NCBI RefSeq assembly: GCF_002844395.1
Contig: NZ_CP025197.1
Coordinates: 2,666,001-2,730,000, forward strand
From: Acetivibrio saccincola
Lineage (GTDB): Bacteria; Bacillota; Clostridia; Acetivibrionales; Acetivibrionaceae
Reading direction: 5' to 3'
DNA length: 64,000 nt
Part shown: positions 55,551-64,000 of the stretch, one piece after another
Position numbering within the stretch: position 1 is the first letter of the stretch
Layout: the number at the start of each line of letters is the position of its first letter
Position numbers and translations under genes: made by a program
Notes under the pieces: generated by a model
What the model was told of the DNA's origin: nothing
The model's database searches: none
The model's input: the letters and a program-made list of their open reading frames with translations, nothing else

Positions 55551-57254
55551 ATGTTTTTTTTTAAAAGAAGCAAATTTTTTAAAAGTTTATTTTTAATTGT
55601 ATTTTTATCTGTTGTTGCTTCTGTGTTTACTGCAACTCCTGGCAGTGCATCATCTGACTTTGTGGCGACACATGGTCAGCTTCAGGTAATCGGAAACCAG
55701 TTGTGCAACCAGTACGGGCAACCTATCCAGCTAAGGGGTATGAGTTCCCACGGGCTTCAGTGGTATCCCCAGTTTGTCAACTACAACAGCCTTAAAACAT
55801 TGAAGGAAGATTGGGGAATGACTGTATTCCGTGCTGCTATGTACACCGATTCCAAAGGATACATCCACAATCCTTCAGTTAAAAACAAGGTAATAGAAGC
55901 GGTGGAAATCTGTATTGATTTGGGTATATATGTTATTATTGACTGGCACATACTAGAAGACGGAGACCCTAATATATACAAAAACCAGGCAAAAGACTTC
56001 TTTAACGAAATGTCATCGAGATTTGGTCAATATCCAAACGTTATTTATGAAATATGCAATGAGCCTAATGGATGGGGAGTGAGCTGGAACGGGCAGATTA
56101 AACCATATGCTGAAGAAATTATCCCTGTTATCCGTGCAAATGACCCTGACGGTATAGTCCTGGTAGGTACCAGCATGTGGAGCCAGGATATACATCATGC
56201 AGCTGACAACCCTCTAAACTTTGACAACATAATGTATACCCTTCACTTTTATTCCGGAACTCACGGACATGACTTAAGATCCAGGATAGACTATGCAATG
56301 AACAAAAATGCCGCTATCTTTGTTAGTGAGTGGGGAACAAGTGATGCAACCGGGGACGGCGGTCCGTTTATCCCTCAGGCACAAGAATGGATTAACTATT
56401 TAAACGAAAGAAATATCAGCTGGGTAAACTGGTCCCTTTGTGACAAAGCTGAAGCTTCAGCAGCACTTAATCCCGGTGCAAATCCAAACGGCGGCTGGAA
56501 TGACTCTGAATTAAGCCAGTCAGGAAGGTTTGTGAAATCTGTAATGAGGCAAAACTACAATCCTCCTATACCACCTTCGCCTACTACCACACCTACTACC
56601 CCGCCTACATCTCCCACACCGCCTATACCAACTGATTCCCCTATACCACAACTGCCTAAGTCAAGAATACCGGGTGTTATTGAAGCTGAAAACTATGACA
56701 GTATGAGTGGAATTGAGCTGGAACCATGTACAGAAGGGGGACAAAATGTAGGTTATATAGATGTAGGGGATTGGTTGAGTTATGTCGTACTTATCCAAAG
56801 ATCAGGAACCTACAAAGTGGAGTTTAGAGTAGCAAGTGAATCCGATTCAGGTAAATTCTCACTAAGAAGCGACAACAATGTACTTACTACCGTTACAGTA
56901 CCAAATACCGGCGGCTGGCAAAACTGGACCACCATATCCTCTGAAGTCTACCTGGATGCGGGAATTCAGACTATAAGACTTTATGCTGACGGCGAACTGT
57001 TTAATATTAACTGGATGAGCTTTGAATTAAAAGACTCTCCAACAGGCAACTACACCCTTGGGGACATTAACAACGATGGGTATATTGATTCAAGTGATTA
57101 CACTTTAATGAGCAGGTATATATTAGAAATAGTTAAAACTTTCCCTTTCCCTGAAGGTGAGCTTGCAGCAGATATAAACGGTGACGGAATAATTGACTCA
57201 GCAGATGCTATATTACTAAGCCGCTACCTGTTAGGTGTTATAAGTACTCTTTAA
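55551..57254 (+). CDS. Cellulosomal GH5 endoglucanase with CBM6 and dockerin
   Basis: This 567-residue secreted enzyme has a signal peptide (about 1-33). A GH5 catalytic domain spans about 37-335, with acid/base Glu171 (YEICNEPNG) and nucleophile Glu260 (FVSEWGTS). A Pro/Thr linker covers about 338-368, and a CBM6 about 372-493 ([12 protein letters not shown]). A type I dockerin covers about 502-567, with calcium loops [12 protein letters not shown] and [12 protein letters not shown]. It hydrolyses internal beta-1,4-glucan bonds and should dock onto the scaffoldin. AGGGAGGAG lies ahead of the ATG. Confidence 0.93.
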   Translation: MFFFKRSKFFKSLFLIVFLSVVASVFTATPGSASSDFVATHGQLQVIGNQLCNQYGQPIQLRGMSSHGLQWYPQFVNYNSLKTLKEDWGMTVFRAAMYTDSKGYIHNPSVKNKVIEAVEICIDLGIYVIIDWHILEDGDPNIYKNQAKDFFNEMSSRFGQYPNVIYEICNEPNGWGVSWNGQIKPYAEEIIPVIRANDPDGIVLVGTSMWSQDIHHAADNPLNFDNIMYTLHFYSGTHGHDLRSRIDYAMNKNAAIFVSEWGTSDATGDGGPFIPQAQEWINYLNERNISWVNWSLCDKAEASAALNPGANPNGGWNDSELSQSGRFVKSVMRQNYNPPIPPSPTTTPTTPPTSPTPPIPTDSPIPQLPKSRIPGVIEAENYDSMSGIELEPCTEGGQNVGYIDVGDWLSYVVLIQRSGTYKVEFRVASESDSGKFSLRSDNNVLTTVTVPNTGGWQNWTTISSEVYLDAGIQTIRLYADGELFNINWMSFELKDSPTGNYTLGDINNDGYIDSSDYTLMSRYILEIVKTFPFPEGELAADINGDGIIDSADAILLSRYLLGVISTL

Positions 57255-57276
57255 TTGATAAAAAATATATAATAAG

Positions 57277-57306
57277 GGTTCTGTCTCTTGTAAGGCAGAG
57301 CCTTTT
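57277..57306 (+). terminator. Terminator after the cellulase gene
   Basis: GGTTCTGTC (57277-57285) pairs, with two GU pairs, with GGCAGAGCC (57294-57302), followed by TTTT. It lies 22 nt after the stop codon. Confidence 0.75.
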
Positions 57307-57372
57307 AATAATTATTTCAATTTTCTTTTTAAAGCAACGGTTTTATTTTAAAATACTATCTAAATTCTCTTT

Positions 57373-58659
57373 CTATCCTAAAATCCTCTTTGCTGTTTTT
57401 TCAACTTCAAATTTAACCCTTTCTTCATCTATTGTTTTAATTTCTCCCTTTTCCATTACAATATTTCCGTCAATAATTACGGTATCCACGTCTGAGCCCT
57501 GTACTGAATATACAACTGCTGAAACTAAATCATTTACAGGCCACATATGGGGTTTATCCATATCAATTAATATAACATCTGCTTTCATTCCCTCTTTTAT
57601 AACACCTATTTCCCCTTCAAAATCCAAAGCCTTTGCCCCATTAACAGTTGCCATATTTAAAACATCATATGCACTAACACAAGTTGGGTCCATATTAACC
57701 CCTTTATGTATCAGTGCTGCTAAATGCATTTCTTCCATCATGTTAAGATTGTTGTTGCTGGCTGCCCCGTCAGTTCCCAGTGCCACATTTATACCTGATT
57801 TCAATAGTTCAGGTACTTTGGCAATGCCGCTTCCCAGCTTTAAGTTGCTGCTGGGGTTGTGAACCACATCCACCTTCTTTTCTTTTATTATCTCAATATC
57901 TTTTTGGGATAAATGCACACAGTGGGCTGCAGTCACAGGCACATCTAAAATCCCTGTTTTTAAAGCTATCTCAGCAGGACTCATTTTGTACTTTTTAAAA
58001 CTGTCTTCCCTTTCACGTACAGTCTCAAGTATATGTATATTTATCCTTGCACCCAGTTTTTTTGCACATTCCGCCGACCTAGTCAACGACTCTTCATTGT
58101 AAAGATAGACAGAATGGACTTCCAGGGATGTCTTGAGCCTTCCGTTTTCTCCATTGTGCCATTTTTCAAAAAAGCTGTAATCCTCATTAATTACCTTTCC
58201 GTTTTCATCAAAATCCAAGGGGTTTTTCGAAAGATTTGCCCTAATGCCGGCATCCGCCACCGCTTCCGCCACCTTGTCCATGTGGAGGTACATATCCAAA
58301 AATGCGGTGGTGCCGGTTTTAATCATTTCGGAAATTCCCAGCAAAGTGCCCCAGTACACATCTTCCGGCAATAGTTTTTCTTCTGCAGGTAAAATATTAT
58401 TAAAAAGCCATTCCTCTAAATTAAGGTCATTTGCAAAATTTCTAAAAATGGTCATGGCACAGTGGGTATGGGCATTAATTAAGCCCGGTATTAAAACTTT
58501 GTTTTTCCCGTCAATAACCCTGTCAGGTTTAAAATCCTTTTTTTCATCATTGCCAATATAGGTTATATACCCGTTTTCAATTGCCAAATATGCATTTTTA
58601 ATTATTTTCTTATGATTATCACATGTAATTATATCAACATTTTTAATTAGTATTTTCAC
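57373..58659 (-). CDS. mtaD: 5-methylthioadenosine/S-adenosylhomocysteine deaminase
   Basis: This amidohydrolase of about 428 residues deaminates MTA or SAH. Zinc ligands are seen in INAHTHCAMTIFR, HILETVRERED and AAHCVHLS, and in LGTDGAASNNNLNM. The start is GTG 58657-58659, with GGAGAG 6 nt upstream. It follows the HTH-methyltransferase gene by 12 nt. A SAH hydrolase gene lies 5 kb away. Confidence 0.88.
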   Translation of the reverse strand: MKILIKNVDIITCDNHKKIIKNAYLAIENGYITYIGNDEKKDFKPDRVIDGKNKVLIPGLINAHTHCAMTIFRNFANDLNLEEWLFNNILPAEEKLLPEDVYWGTLLGISEMIKTGTTAFLDMYLHMDKVAEAVADAGIRANLSKNPLDFDENGKVINEDYSFFEKWHNGENGRLKTSLEVHSVYLYNEESLTRSAECAKKLGARINIHILETVREREDSFKKYKMSPAEIALKTGILDVPVTAAHCVHLSQKDIEIIKEKKVDVVHNPSSNLKLGSGIAKVPELLKSGINVALGTDGAASNNNLNMMEEMHLAALIHKGVNMDPTCVSAYDVLNMATVNGAKALDFEGEIGVIKEGMKADVILIDMDKPHMWPVNDLVSAVVYSVQGSDVDTVIIDGNIVMEKGEIKTIDEERVKFEVEKTAKRILG

Positions 58660-58671
58660 GAACAACTCTCC

Positions 58672-59490
58672 TTAAAAGTCCGTATTTTTTACCGCTGTAA
58701 GTGCAAATATTTTTGCTTTTGGAGCTTTGGATTTTTCTTTTTCATTTTGCTTAATTGCAGTAATTTTAACATCTGTAAATCCACAATCTAAAAACCACTT
58801 TTTTATTTTTTCAGTGTCAAACCCAAGCCATATATCATGCAATTTTTCTTTAAGTTCCATATCTTTGTGCTGGTAAAAATCGCACAAAAATACAATTCCT
58901 CCGGGCTTTAGCACCCTCCTCATTTCTTTAATGGCAAGTGTAGGCTCTTCTTTATGATGAAGATACATATTAGCACAAACTACATTAACCTTTTCATCTT
59001 CCACAGGAATATCAATGCCGTCACTTTCAATTGCATAAATATTTTTAATGCCATTAGCCTTTGCATTTTTCTTAAGTTCTTTTATCATTTCTTCAGATAT
59101 ATCAACTGCTATAACTTTTTTTACATGCTTTGCCACAGCTATTGAAATATATCCGTTTCCTGCTCCTAAATCCATGACAGTTTTATCTTTTTCAAGTATC
59201 CCTAATTTAAGAAGATGGTCTTTGATGGATTCGTCATAGTAATTTTGGCGAATTTCTTCCCATTTAGGTGCAACTTTGTTATAGTATTCCTTTGTATCTG
59301 CTTCACTTGCTGAATAATACTGGGACTCCCCTGTTGAAAGCCAGTCTATAAGGGCTTTTCTACTAAATCTCCACTCTCTCCCTATTTTCCTTGCAGGAAC
59401 TTTTTCTTCTTTAAGAAGCTTTATAAATGTCTTTACACTGACGTTAAAAAGCTCCGCCGCTTCTTCTAAAGTAAGAATTTCCTTTTCCAT
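58672..59490 (-). CDS. Excisionase-type HTH domain fused to a SAM methyltransferase
   Basis: This protein of about 272 residues begins MEKEILTLEEAAELFNV. The N-terminal 55 residues form an excisionase/MerR-like DNA-binding domain (VPARKIGREWRFSRKALIDWL). Residues about 70-260 are a class I methyltransferase with VMDLGAGNGYISIA and ANMYLHHKEEP. I start at ATG 59488-59490, with GAGGTG 6 nt upstream, rather than 26 codons earlier. It probably couples metabolite methylation to DNA binding, but the substrate is unknown. Its by-product SAH would be the substrate of the next gene. Confidence 0.82.
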   Translation of the reverse strand: MEKEILTLEEAAELFNVSVKTFIKLLKEEKVPARKIGREWRFSRKALIDWLSTGESQYYSASEADTKEYYNKVAPKWEEIRQNYYDESIKDHLLKLGILEKDKTVMDLGAGNGYISIAVAKHVKKVIAVDISEEMIKELKKNAKANGIKNIYAIESDGIDIPVEDEKVNVVCANMYLHHKEEPTLAIKEMRRVLKPGGIVFLCDFYQHKDMELKEKLHDIWLGFDTEKIKKWFLDCGFTDVKITAIKQNEKEKSKAPKAKIFALTAVKNTDF

Positions 59491-59514
59491 CAGATACACC
59501 TCAATATAAAATTT

Positions 59515-59548
59515 CTCTTTAAGTAGTTTTTCCAAACTACCTAAAGAG
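59515..59548. other. Hairpin in the leader of the HTH-methyltransferase gene
   Basis: CTCTTTA (59515-59521) and GTAGTTT (59523-59529) pair with AAACTAC (59534-59540) and TAAAGAG (59542-59548), leaving one A/C mismatch. A T-run follows on the plus strand. It lies 25 nt before the start codon and could be a terminator of upstream transcription or a control element. Confidence 0.55.
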
Positions 59549-59655
59549 ATGTATTTTTTAAGTTTCAATGTTTTTGTATGTATTAAATTATATAACAGTC
59601 ATTTTAAATTATCAACGTCTATTTACATTTATATTCACTGTATTTGTGCTTATTT

Positions 59656-60333
59656 TCAATGTCTAAAATCATCACTTATAATTTCCCCGTCGGAAATTTG
59701 TATTCTTCTCTTTGTATAATCTGCAACTTTAGGGTCGTGGGTAACTATTATCACTGTTTTTCCAAATACTTCATGTGCTTTTTTAAGAAGTTCTATTACT
59801 TCCGTACCTGATTTGGTATCTAAGTTTCCTGTAGGCTCGTCACACAGGAGAACTTCCGGATTGTTAATCAGTGCCCTGGCTATTGCCACTCTCTGCTGCT
59901 GGCCTCCGCTCATCTGGGAAGGAAGATGCTTTAATCTGTCGGATATCCCCAATGTTTTTACTATTTCATCCAGATAATCTTTATCAACTTTCTTTTTATC
60001 TATAAGTAGAGGCAGTATTATATTTTCATGTGCAGTAAGCTCAGGAATCAGGTTGTAAAACTGAAATACAAAGCCTATTTTTTTGCATCTTATTTCTGAA
60101 AGCCTTTTATCATCAAGGGTATAAATATCTTCCTCACCGTAAAAAACCGTACCAGATGTAGGGGTTTCAATTCCTCCTAGCAAGTGAAGCAAAGTAGATT
60201 TTCCGCTGCCGGACGGTCCTGTAACTGAAATAAACTGTTTATCAGGTATCTCAAAAGACACGTTGTTTAACGCCCTCACACCATATTCAGTGTTTCCGTA
60301 AACCTTTGTAAGATTTTTAACTGATATATTCAT
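59656..60333 (-). CDS. ABC transporter ATP-binding protein, MacB/LolD type
   Basis: This 225-residue ATPase has Walker A GPSGSGKST (39-47), signature MSGGQQQRVAIARAL, Walker B VLLCDEPTGNLD and the H-loop THDP. It lies 2 nt after the permease stop, so the two form one unit. The family powers FtsX-like permeases that export peptides or sense antimicrobials. Confidence 0.93.
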   Translation of the reverse strand: MNISVKNLTKVYGNTEYGVRALNNVSFEIPDKQFISVTGPSGSGKSTLLHLLGGIETPTSGTVFYGEEDIYTLDDKRLSEIRCKKIGFVFQFYNLIPELTAHENIILPLLIDKKKVDKDYLDEIVKTLGISDRLKHLPSQMSGGQQQRVAIARALINNPEVLLCDEPTGNLDTKSGTEVIELLKKAHEVFGKTVIIVTHDPKVADYTKRRIQISDGEIISDDFRH

Positions 60334-60335
60334 TT

Positions 60336-63215
60336 TTACTCCTCCTTAAAACTGCTCCTGATTTTTTCAATAATACTGTCATCTGATTTTCTAAGTATAA
60401 CAAGGATGATAATTGCTGAAAGCAAGGCTATACCAAGGCTTATGGCAACAAGCGGTGATATAAAATCCTGCTCCCAAAGTTTAAAGTCCATAAAAAACTT
60501 ATTTTGGATATTTGTATATTTTTCCGTAAGTACCATAACTTCATCCGGAGATGCTCCCGGAGCTTTAACTGTAAGCAGTGCCTGCTGATAGTCAAAAAGC
60601 AATTTATATGCCTTTTTTATTAAAAAGCATATTATCCCGGATATTAGAGCACAAATTACAGGAAGTTTTAAAGATTCAACTATAATATGCTTTTTAAGGT
60701 TTCGCCGACTTATTCCAAAGGCACGAAGGGAAGAAAAATGCCTCATGGAACTGTTAAGGTACATTGTAAATGAATTGGCAAAACCTATCACGAATATTGC
60801 CAACATAAGTACAAGCATTACCAGGTATACAAAAGCTTTGTTTTTCATTTGCCTTTGGATACCTTTTAGCTCCTCTGACATACTTACATATGTTACTCCC
60901 ATTTCAGAGGATAATTTACTATAAATAAACTCATCAAGTTCTTCTGCATATTCTTCTGAGGTAAGATTTATACCCACCTTGTCATAATTCTTTTGTGGAA
61001 AACCCCATGCCTGGTATCCTTCAAATGAGGTAACAAAATTGAATCCCGGGGTTTTATCGGGATTATCCCCTATGTACTCAAGGAGACTTGAAATTTCCGG
61101 ATCTGTAACGGTAATAATTCCTCCCACCACCGGATGAGCAAAAAATGGTTTCTGCGGAAGATAGGCAAGCCTGTCATAAATAAGCTCTGATATTTGTTTT
61201 TCATCAACTGCAACTGAAGTTAAAATATTAACTTTGTCCCCTACTTCAAATGCGTTCTTAACCTTCCTTAAATTGTCAATATGTTCAATAACAAGAACCT
61301 GTTCCCCGCTATTTAAAGCTTCTATATTTATTTCTCCGTCTGTAACATATTCTTCTAACTGTGACAAAAGATAATCATTACATGCAGCTACGGGAATACT
61401 GTAATACGCATAAGTATCATCAAGTCCAAAGTCTTCAAAATACTGCAAATAGTTTTGCCATTCACGGTCAAAATCAATCGTTTTATCTATTTGACACACC
61501 TTTTCAACCTGATTTTTTAATTCAATGGAAGATAATTTCTTTCTTAATTCATCTTCTCTTGTCCCTTCCCCTAAATAAACCCTTACAGTATGATCTGTAA
61601 GCACAGCTGAAACTGATGAAACATATTCTTTCTCCTCAAGCTCAGAAATTATATCCGATGGAAAACCTTTATCATAATTTATATTTGCAAACTTACTGGT
61701 ATCATTCCACTTATTTCTTGAAATATATCCGTCAAAACCAGCAGTCATTACTTGTGCTGTAAATGACTGTCTTTCTATACTTGCCACATTACCTGCCCTT
61801 ACCATCATTCCAAGAGTACTGCTTAATATGGTTATAAATATAAAAAGCATCATAAGTGCAGTACTTCTGCGAGCAGTTATGGTTTTTCTTAGGGCATTTC
61901 CATATTTCTTTACTCTGATTTTTTTAACAATTTCGCTGCTACCTATAGGAGTTTTCAAAACTTTTATAAAAGGATAAATAAAACCTATAAGTACCGTTAG
62001 CCCGGTGACAATAACGGTAAATATAAACGGATTAAATGAACGGGTTTCAAGAACATACTCAATAAAATATCCCCTGTAAATAGGTACATTATAAATTATA
62101 TGTCTTATAAACAGAGTAATTTCATGGGCAAGAGAAGCAATAACCATACCGGCTGCTGTTCCTATTATCCCAAATATAAACATCTCCATAACCATTATTC
62201 TCAAAGTCCTTTTCCTTGTCATACCGCATAAACGAAGCAGCCTGAAACTTTCAAGACGTCTTAATAAGTATATGGATATAATCATATAAATTGATATCGC
62301 AGATATTATAAGACATATAAATGCATATATTCTTATAAGCCTGTATTTGTTAGCAAGTTCTTGTTTTTCTCCTGCCATTAACTTTTCAGAAATATTCCCA
62401 CCAGAAGGATAATAGACAAAACTTGATATTGCCATTTTTCTTCCTCCAAAAGCATTAGAACTTTTTTCCTTAATAATCTTTGCCACATCTTCATCAAACT
62501 CTTTTAAAGACGGAAATCCCATCTTATCACCATTAACATAAGTAAGATGCACATTGGTATATAAAGCAGGATATTTTTCTCCCTCCTCTTTTGATACAAT
62601 TGCTAAAGGGTCAGGATATTCCGATACATAATTCCATGGATCAAGATTTGATATATCATTATTTTCACGAAAAGAATTATAAGAAAGATCATCAATAATT
62701 CCAACAAGAGTATATGCTTTTTCCCCTATTAGCTTTTTATCCATGCCATAGAGTACAAATTTTATCTCACCTCCAACTAAAGGCTGAATATTCATGGAAA
62801 TAAGTGTAGACATCTCAACTGCAATTTCATCTTCTTTCTCAGGAAATCTCCCTTTAGAAATGGGAAGGTGCATTAATTCCTTTTCTATATCATCATCAAA
62901 ATATCCAACTGCTACCGTACGGTCAGAGTAATCCGGACTTCCAATACGTCCAAAAACAATTGTTTTTCCAATTAAATCTATCTCTTCTTGTTCTTTTAAT
63001 AACTCAATTTCCTCTTCCGTTAAATTATATAATCCCTCATCAAAATTACCGCACATATCCAATGATTCATGAAAACTATAGCGGTCTTCTGAACGGGTAA
63101 GAAGTGAAATAAACATCACTGCCGATGACATTATAATTATGGATATTAATATGGACAAAGCCTGCTTTTTATGAGACATCCAGTATTTTTTCAGTAGAAA
63201 AAGTTCAGTTTTCAC
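60336..63215 (-). CDS. ABC transporter permease with FtsX/MacB domains
   Basis: This 959-residue permease has one N-terminal helix (about 16-40) and a large external domain. Three helices follow near 295-420, then a further helix near 455 and a second external domain. Three C-terminal helices carry the FtsX core (VYLVMLVLMLAIFVIGFANSF, then ICALISGIICFLI, then LVAISLGIALLSAIIILVIL). This duplicated layout is typical of Firmicute antimicrobial-peptide or lipoprotein-type systems. The start is GTG with a GGGGGA site. No two-component system lies beside it, so its cargo is open. Confidence 0.88.
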   Translation of the reverse strand: MKTELFLLKKYWMSHKKQALSILISIIIMSSAVMFISLLTRSEDRYSFHESLDMCGNFDEGLYNLTEEEIELLKEQEEIDLIGKTIVFGRIGSPDYSDRTVAVGYFDDDIEKELMHLPISKGRFPEKEDEIAVEMSTLISMNIQPLVGGEIKFVLYGMDKKLIGEKAYTLVGIIDDLSYNSFRENNDISNLDPWNYVSEYPDPLAIVSKEEGEKYPALYTNVHLTYVNGDKMGFPSLKEFDEDVAKIIKEKSSNAFGGRKMAISSFVYYPSGGNISEKLMAGEKQELANKYRLIRIYAFICLIISAISIYMIISIYLLRRLESFRLLRLCGMTRKRTLRIMVMEMFIFGIIGTAAGMVIASLAHEITLFIRHIIYNVPIYRGYFIEYVLETRSFNPFIFTVIVTGLTVLIGFIYPFIKVLKTPIGSSEIVKKIRVKKYGNALRKTITARRSTALMMLFIFITILSSTLGMMVRAGNVASIERQSFTAQVMTAGFDGYISRNKWNDTSKFANINYDKGFPSDIISELEEKEYVSSVSAVLTDHTVRVYLGEGTREDELRKKLSSIELKNQVEKVCQIDKTIDFDREWQNYLQYFEDFGLDDTYAYYSIPVAACNDYLLSQLEEYVTDGEINIEALNSGEQVLVIEHIDNLRKVKNAFEVGDKVNILTSVAVDEKQISELIYDRLAYLPQKPFFAHPVVGGIITVTDPEISSLLEYIGDNPDKTPGFNFVTSFEGYQAWGFPQKNYDKVGINLTSEEYAEELDEFIYSKLSSEMGVTYVSMSEELKGIQRQMKNKAFVYLVMLVLMLAIFVIGFANSFTMYLNSSMRHFSSLRAFGISRRNLKKHIIVESLKLPVICALISGIICFLIKKAYKLLFDYQQALLTVKAPGASPDEVMVLTEKYTNIQNKFFMDFKLWEQDFISPLVAISLGIALLSAIIILVILRKSDDSIIEKIRSSFKEE

Positions 63216-63410
63216 AAAAAAATCCCCCTTTAAATTAAGATGTCATTTCACTTATATTTAATATAATTTACCCATATATTGTATCATTTTTTTGATGTGC
63301 CAGCTAAATAACGCTTGAATGGCAAAAAAGGGGGGGTGAATTGTCATTAAACGCACTTGAATTATAAGTTGCTTTGTGCCTATACTCATTTATTTATTAA
63401 AAAAATCTAT

Positions 63411-63441
63411 TAAAAAAAGCTGATGCTTTTAACACCAGCTT
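63411..63441 (-). terminator. Terminator overlapping the end of the SAH hydrolase gene
   Basis: On the minus strand AAGCTGGTG (63433-63441) pairs with CATCAGCTT (63417-63425), followed by T6. The first arm lies within the last codons and the stop of the gene. Confidence 0.8.
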
Positions 63442-64000
63442 TCCAAATATTTTTTCTGTTCCTCAGTAAGTTCATCTATTTCTATTCCCCAGGATTTTAA
63501 TTTCATTAGTGCAACCCTTTTATCAATTTCTTCAGGAACATCAATTACTTTATTCCCAAGCTTTTCATAGTTTTCTAAAACATATTTTGCACTAAGGGCT
63601 TGGAGGGCAAAGCTCATATCCATTATTTCAGCCGGATGCCCGTCACCTGCCGCAAGATTAACCAACCTTCCTTCCGCTAAAAGGTTAATCCATCTTCCGT
63701 CTTCTATTTTGTATCCCATTATATTTTTTCTCTGCTCTTTTTTCTCACAAGCCATTTCTTCCAGTTCCGGTACACAAACCTCCACATCAAAATGACCTGC
63801 ATTGCAAAGTATGGCTCCGTCTTTCATTTTTTTATAATGCTCGCCATGTATAACCCTCTTACATCCTGTGGCTGTTATAAATATATCGCCTATGGATGAA
63901 GCTTTGTCCATTGTCATAACTTTAAAACCGTCCATAACTGCTTCAGTTGCTTTTATAGGATCAATTTCGCATACAATAACTGATGCCCCAAGCCCTTTAG
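63429..64000 (-). CDS. ahcY: S-adenosylhomocysteine hydrolase, N-terminal part outside the window
   Basis: The frame is open to the right edge, reading [20 protein letters not shown] before the first internal Met at 63935. About 190 C-terminal residues are present: the NAD-binding strand [34 protein letters not shown] and [14 protein letters not shown]. The enzyme splits SAH to adenosine and homocysteine. The C-terminus ends in ESWC rather than the KPDHYRY of many eukaryotic and proteobacterial forms, as in short thermophile/clostridial types. The start lies outside the window. Confidence 0.9.
   Translation of the reverse strand, partial: KGLGASVIVCEIDPIKATEAVMDGFKVMTMDKASSIGDIFITATGCKRVIHGEHYKKMKDGAILCNAGHFDVEVCVPELEEMACEKKEQRKNIMGYKIEDGRWINLLAEGRLVNLAAGDGHPAEIMDMSFALQALSAKYVLENYEKLGNKVIDVPEEIDKRVALMKLKSWGIEIDELTEEQKKYLESWC

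Overview
The window is AT-rich, and almost every gene is on the minus strand. It comes from the chromosome of an anaerobic, spore-forming, cellulosome-producing clostridium. The evidence is a spoIIAA-spoIIAB-sigF operon, whiA, HPr with HPr kinase, a Re-type citrate synthase next to aconitase, and two secreted proteins with type I dockerins (a GH5/CBM6 cellulase and a CotH-like protein). I infer the Acetivibrio/Hungateiclostridium (Clostridium thermocellum-like) group; the species cannot be fixed from the sequence alone.

Layout. (1) 1-13.55 kb is one minus-strand lipid/polyketide cluster. In transcription order it holds a Cys-less KASIII homologue, an acyl carrier protein, a KASIII homologue that keeps Cys but lacks the usual His, an AMP-forming acyl ligase, an alpha/beta hydrolase, a 2659-residue iterative type I synthase (KS-AT-KS-ACP-ACP-KR-DH), and a 4'-phosphopantetheinyl transferase cut by the window edge. 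(2) 13.6-18.6 kb holds a GGDEF/HD-GYP protein, a DUF2156 protein with a probable CTG start, an M20 peptidase, TrmL and CheX. (3) 18.7-24.1 kb holds a 53-residue membrane protein, the spoIIA operon and the dockerin/beta-helix/CotH protein. (4) 24.3-31.4 kb is the HPr/WhiA/RapZ/MurB/HprK neighbourhood, with a glycogen-debranching-type enzyme between rapZ and whiA. (5) 31.5-38 kb holds two tRNA-Gly genes behind a consensus promoter, an AraC-type response regulator lacking the phosphoacceptor Asp, a starch-binding-module protein with a Lys/Thr-rich tail, a frameshifted methyltransferase and two rRNA modification enzymes.

(6) 38-50.4 kb is metabolism: aconitase and Re-citrate synthase, a plus-strand chemoreceptor, cobalamin assembly genes (cbiB, cobU, cobS, cobC), aspartate kinase, homoserine dehydrogenase and an ACT-domain protein. 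(7) 50.6-52.7 kb is a complete ISLre2-type insertion sequence with a 9-bp target duplication. (8) 52.8-57.3 kb holds two plus-strand glycoside hydrolase genes: a cytoplasmic GH3 beta-glucosidase and the cellulosomal GH5, separated by two palindromes and a 9-bp tandem repeat. (9) 57.4-64 kb holds an MTA/SAH deaminase, an HTH-methyltransferase fusion, a two-gene ABC exporter/FtsX system, and the C-terminal part of S-adenosylhomocysteine hydrolase at the right edge.

The least explained part is the first 13.5 kb. The paired catalytically altered KASIII proteins, the second complete KS domain and the Thr at both carrier attachment sites of the synthase do not match any pathway I can name. Extracellular cellulose attack (GH5 with dockerin), intracellular cellodextrin cleavage (GH3) and HPr/HprK carbon sensing fit together as a cellulolytic lifestyle.
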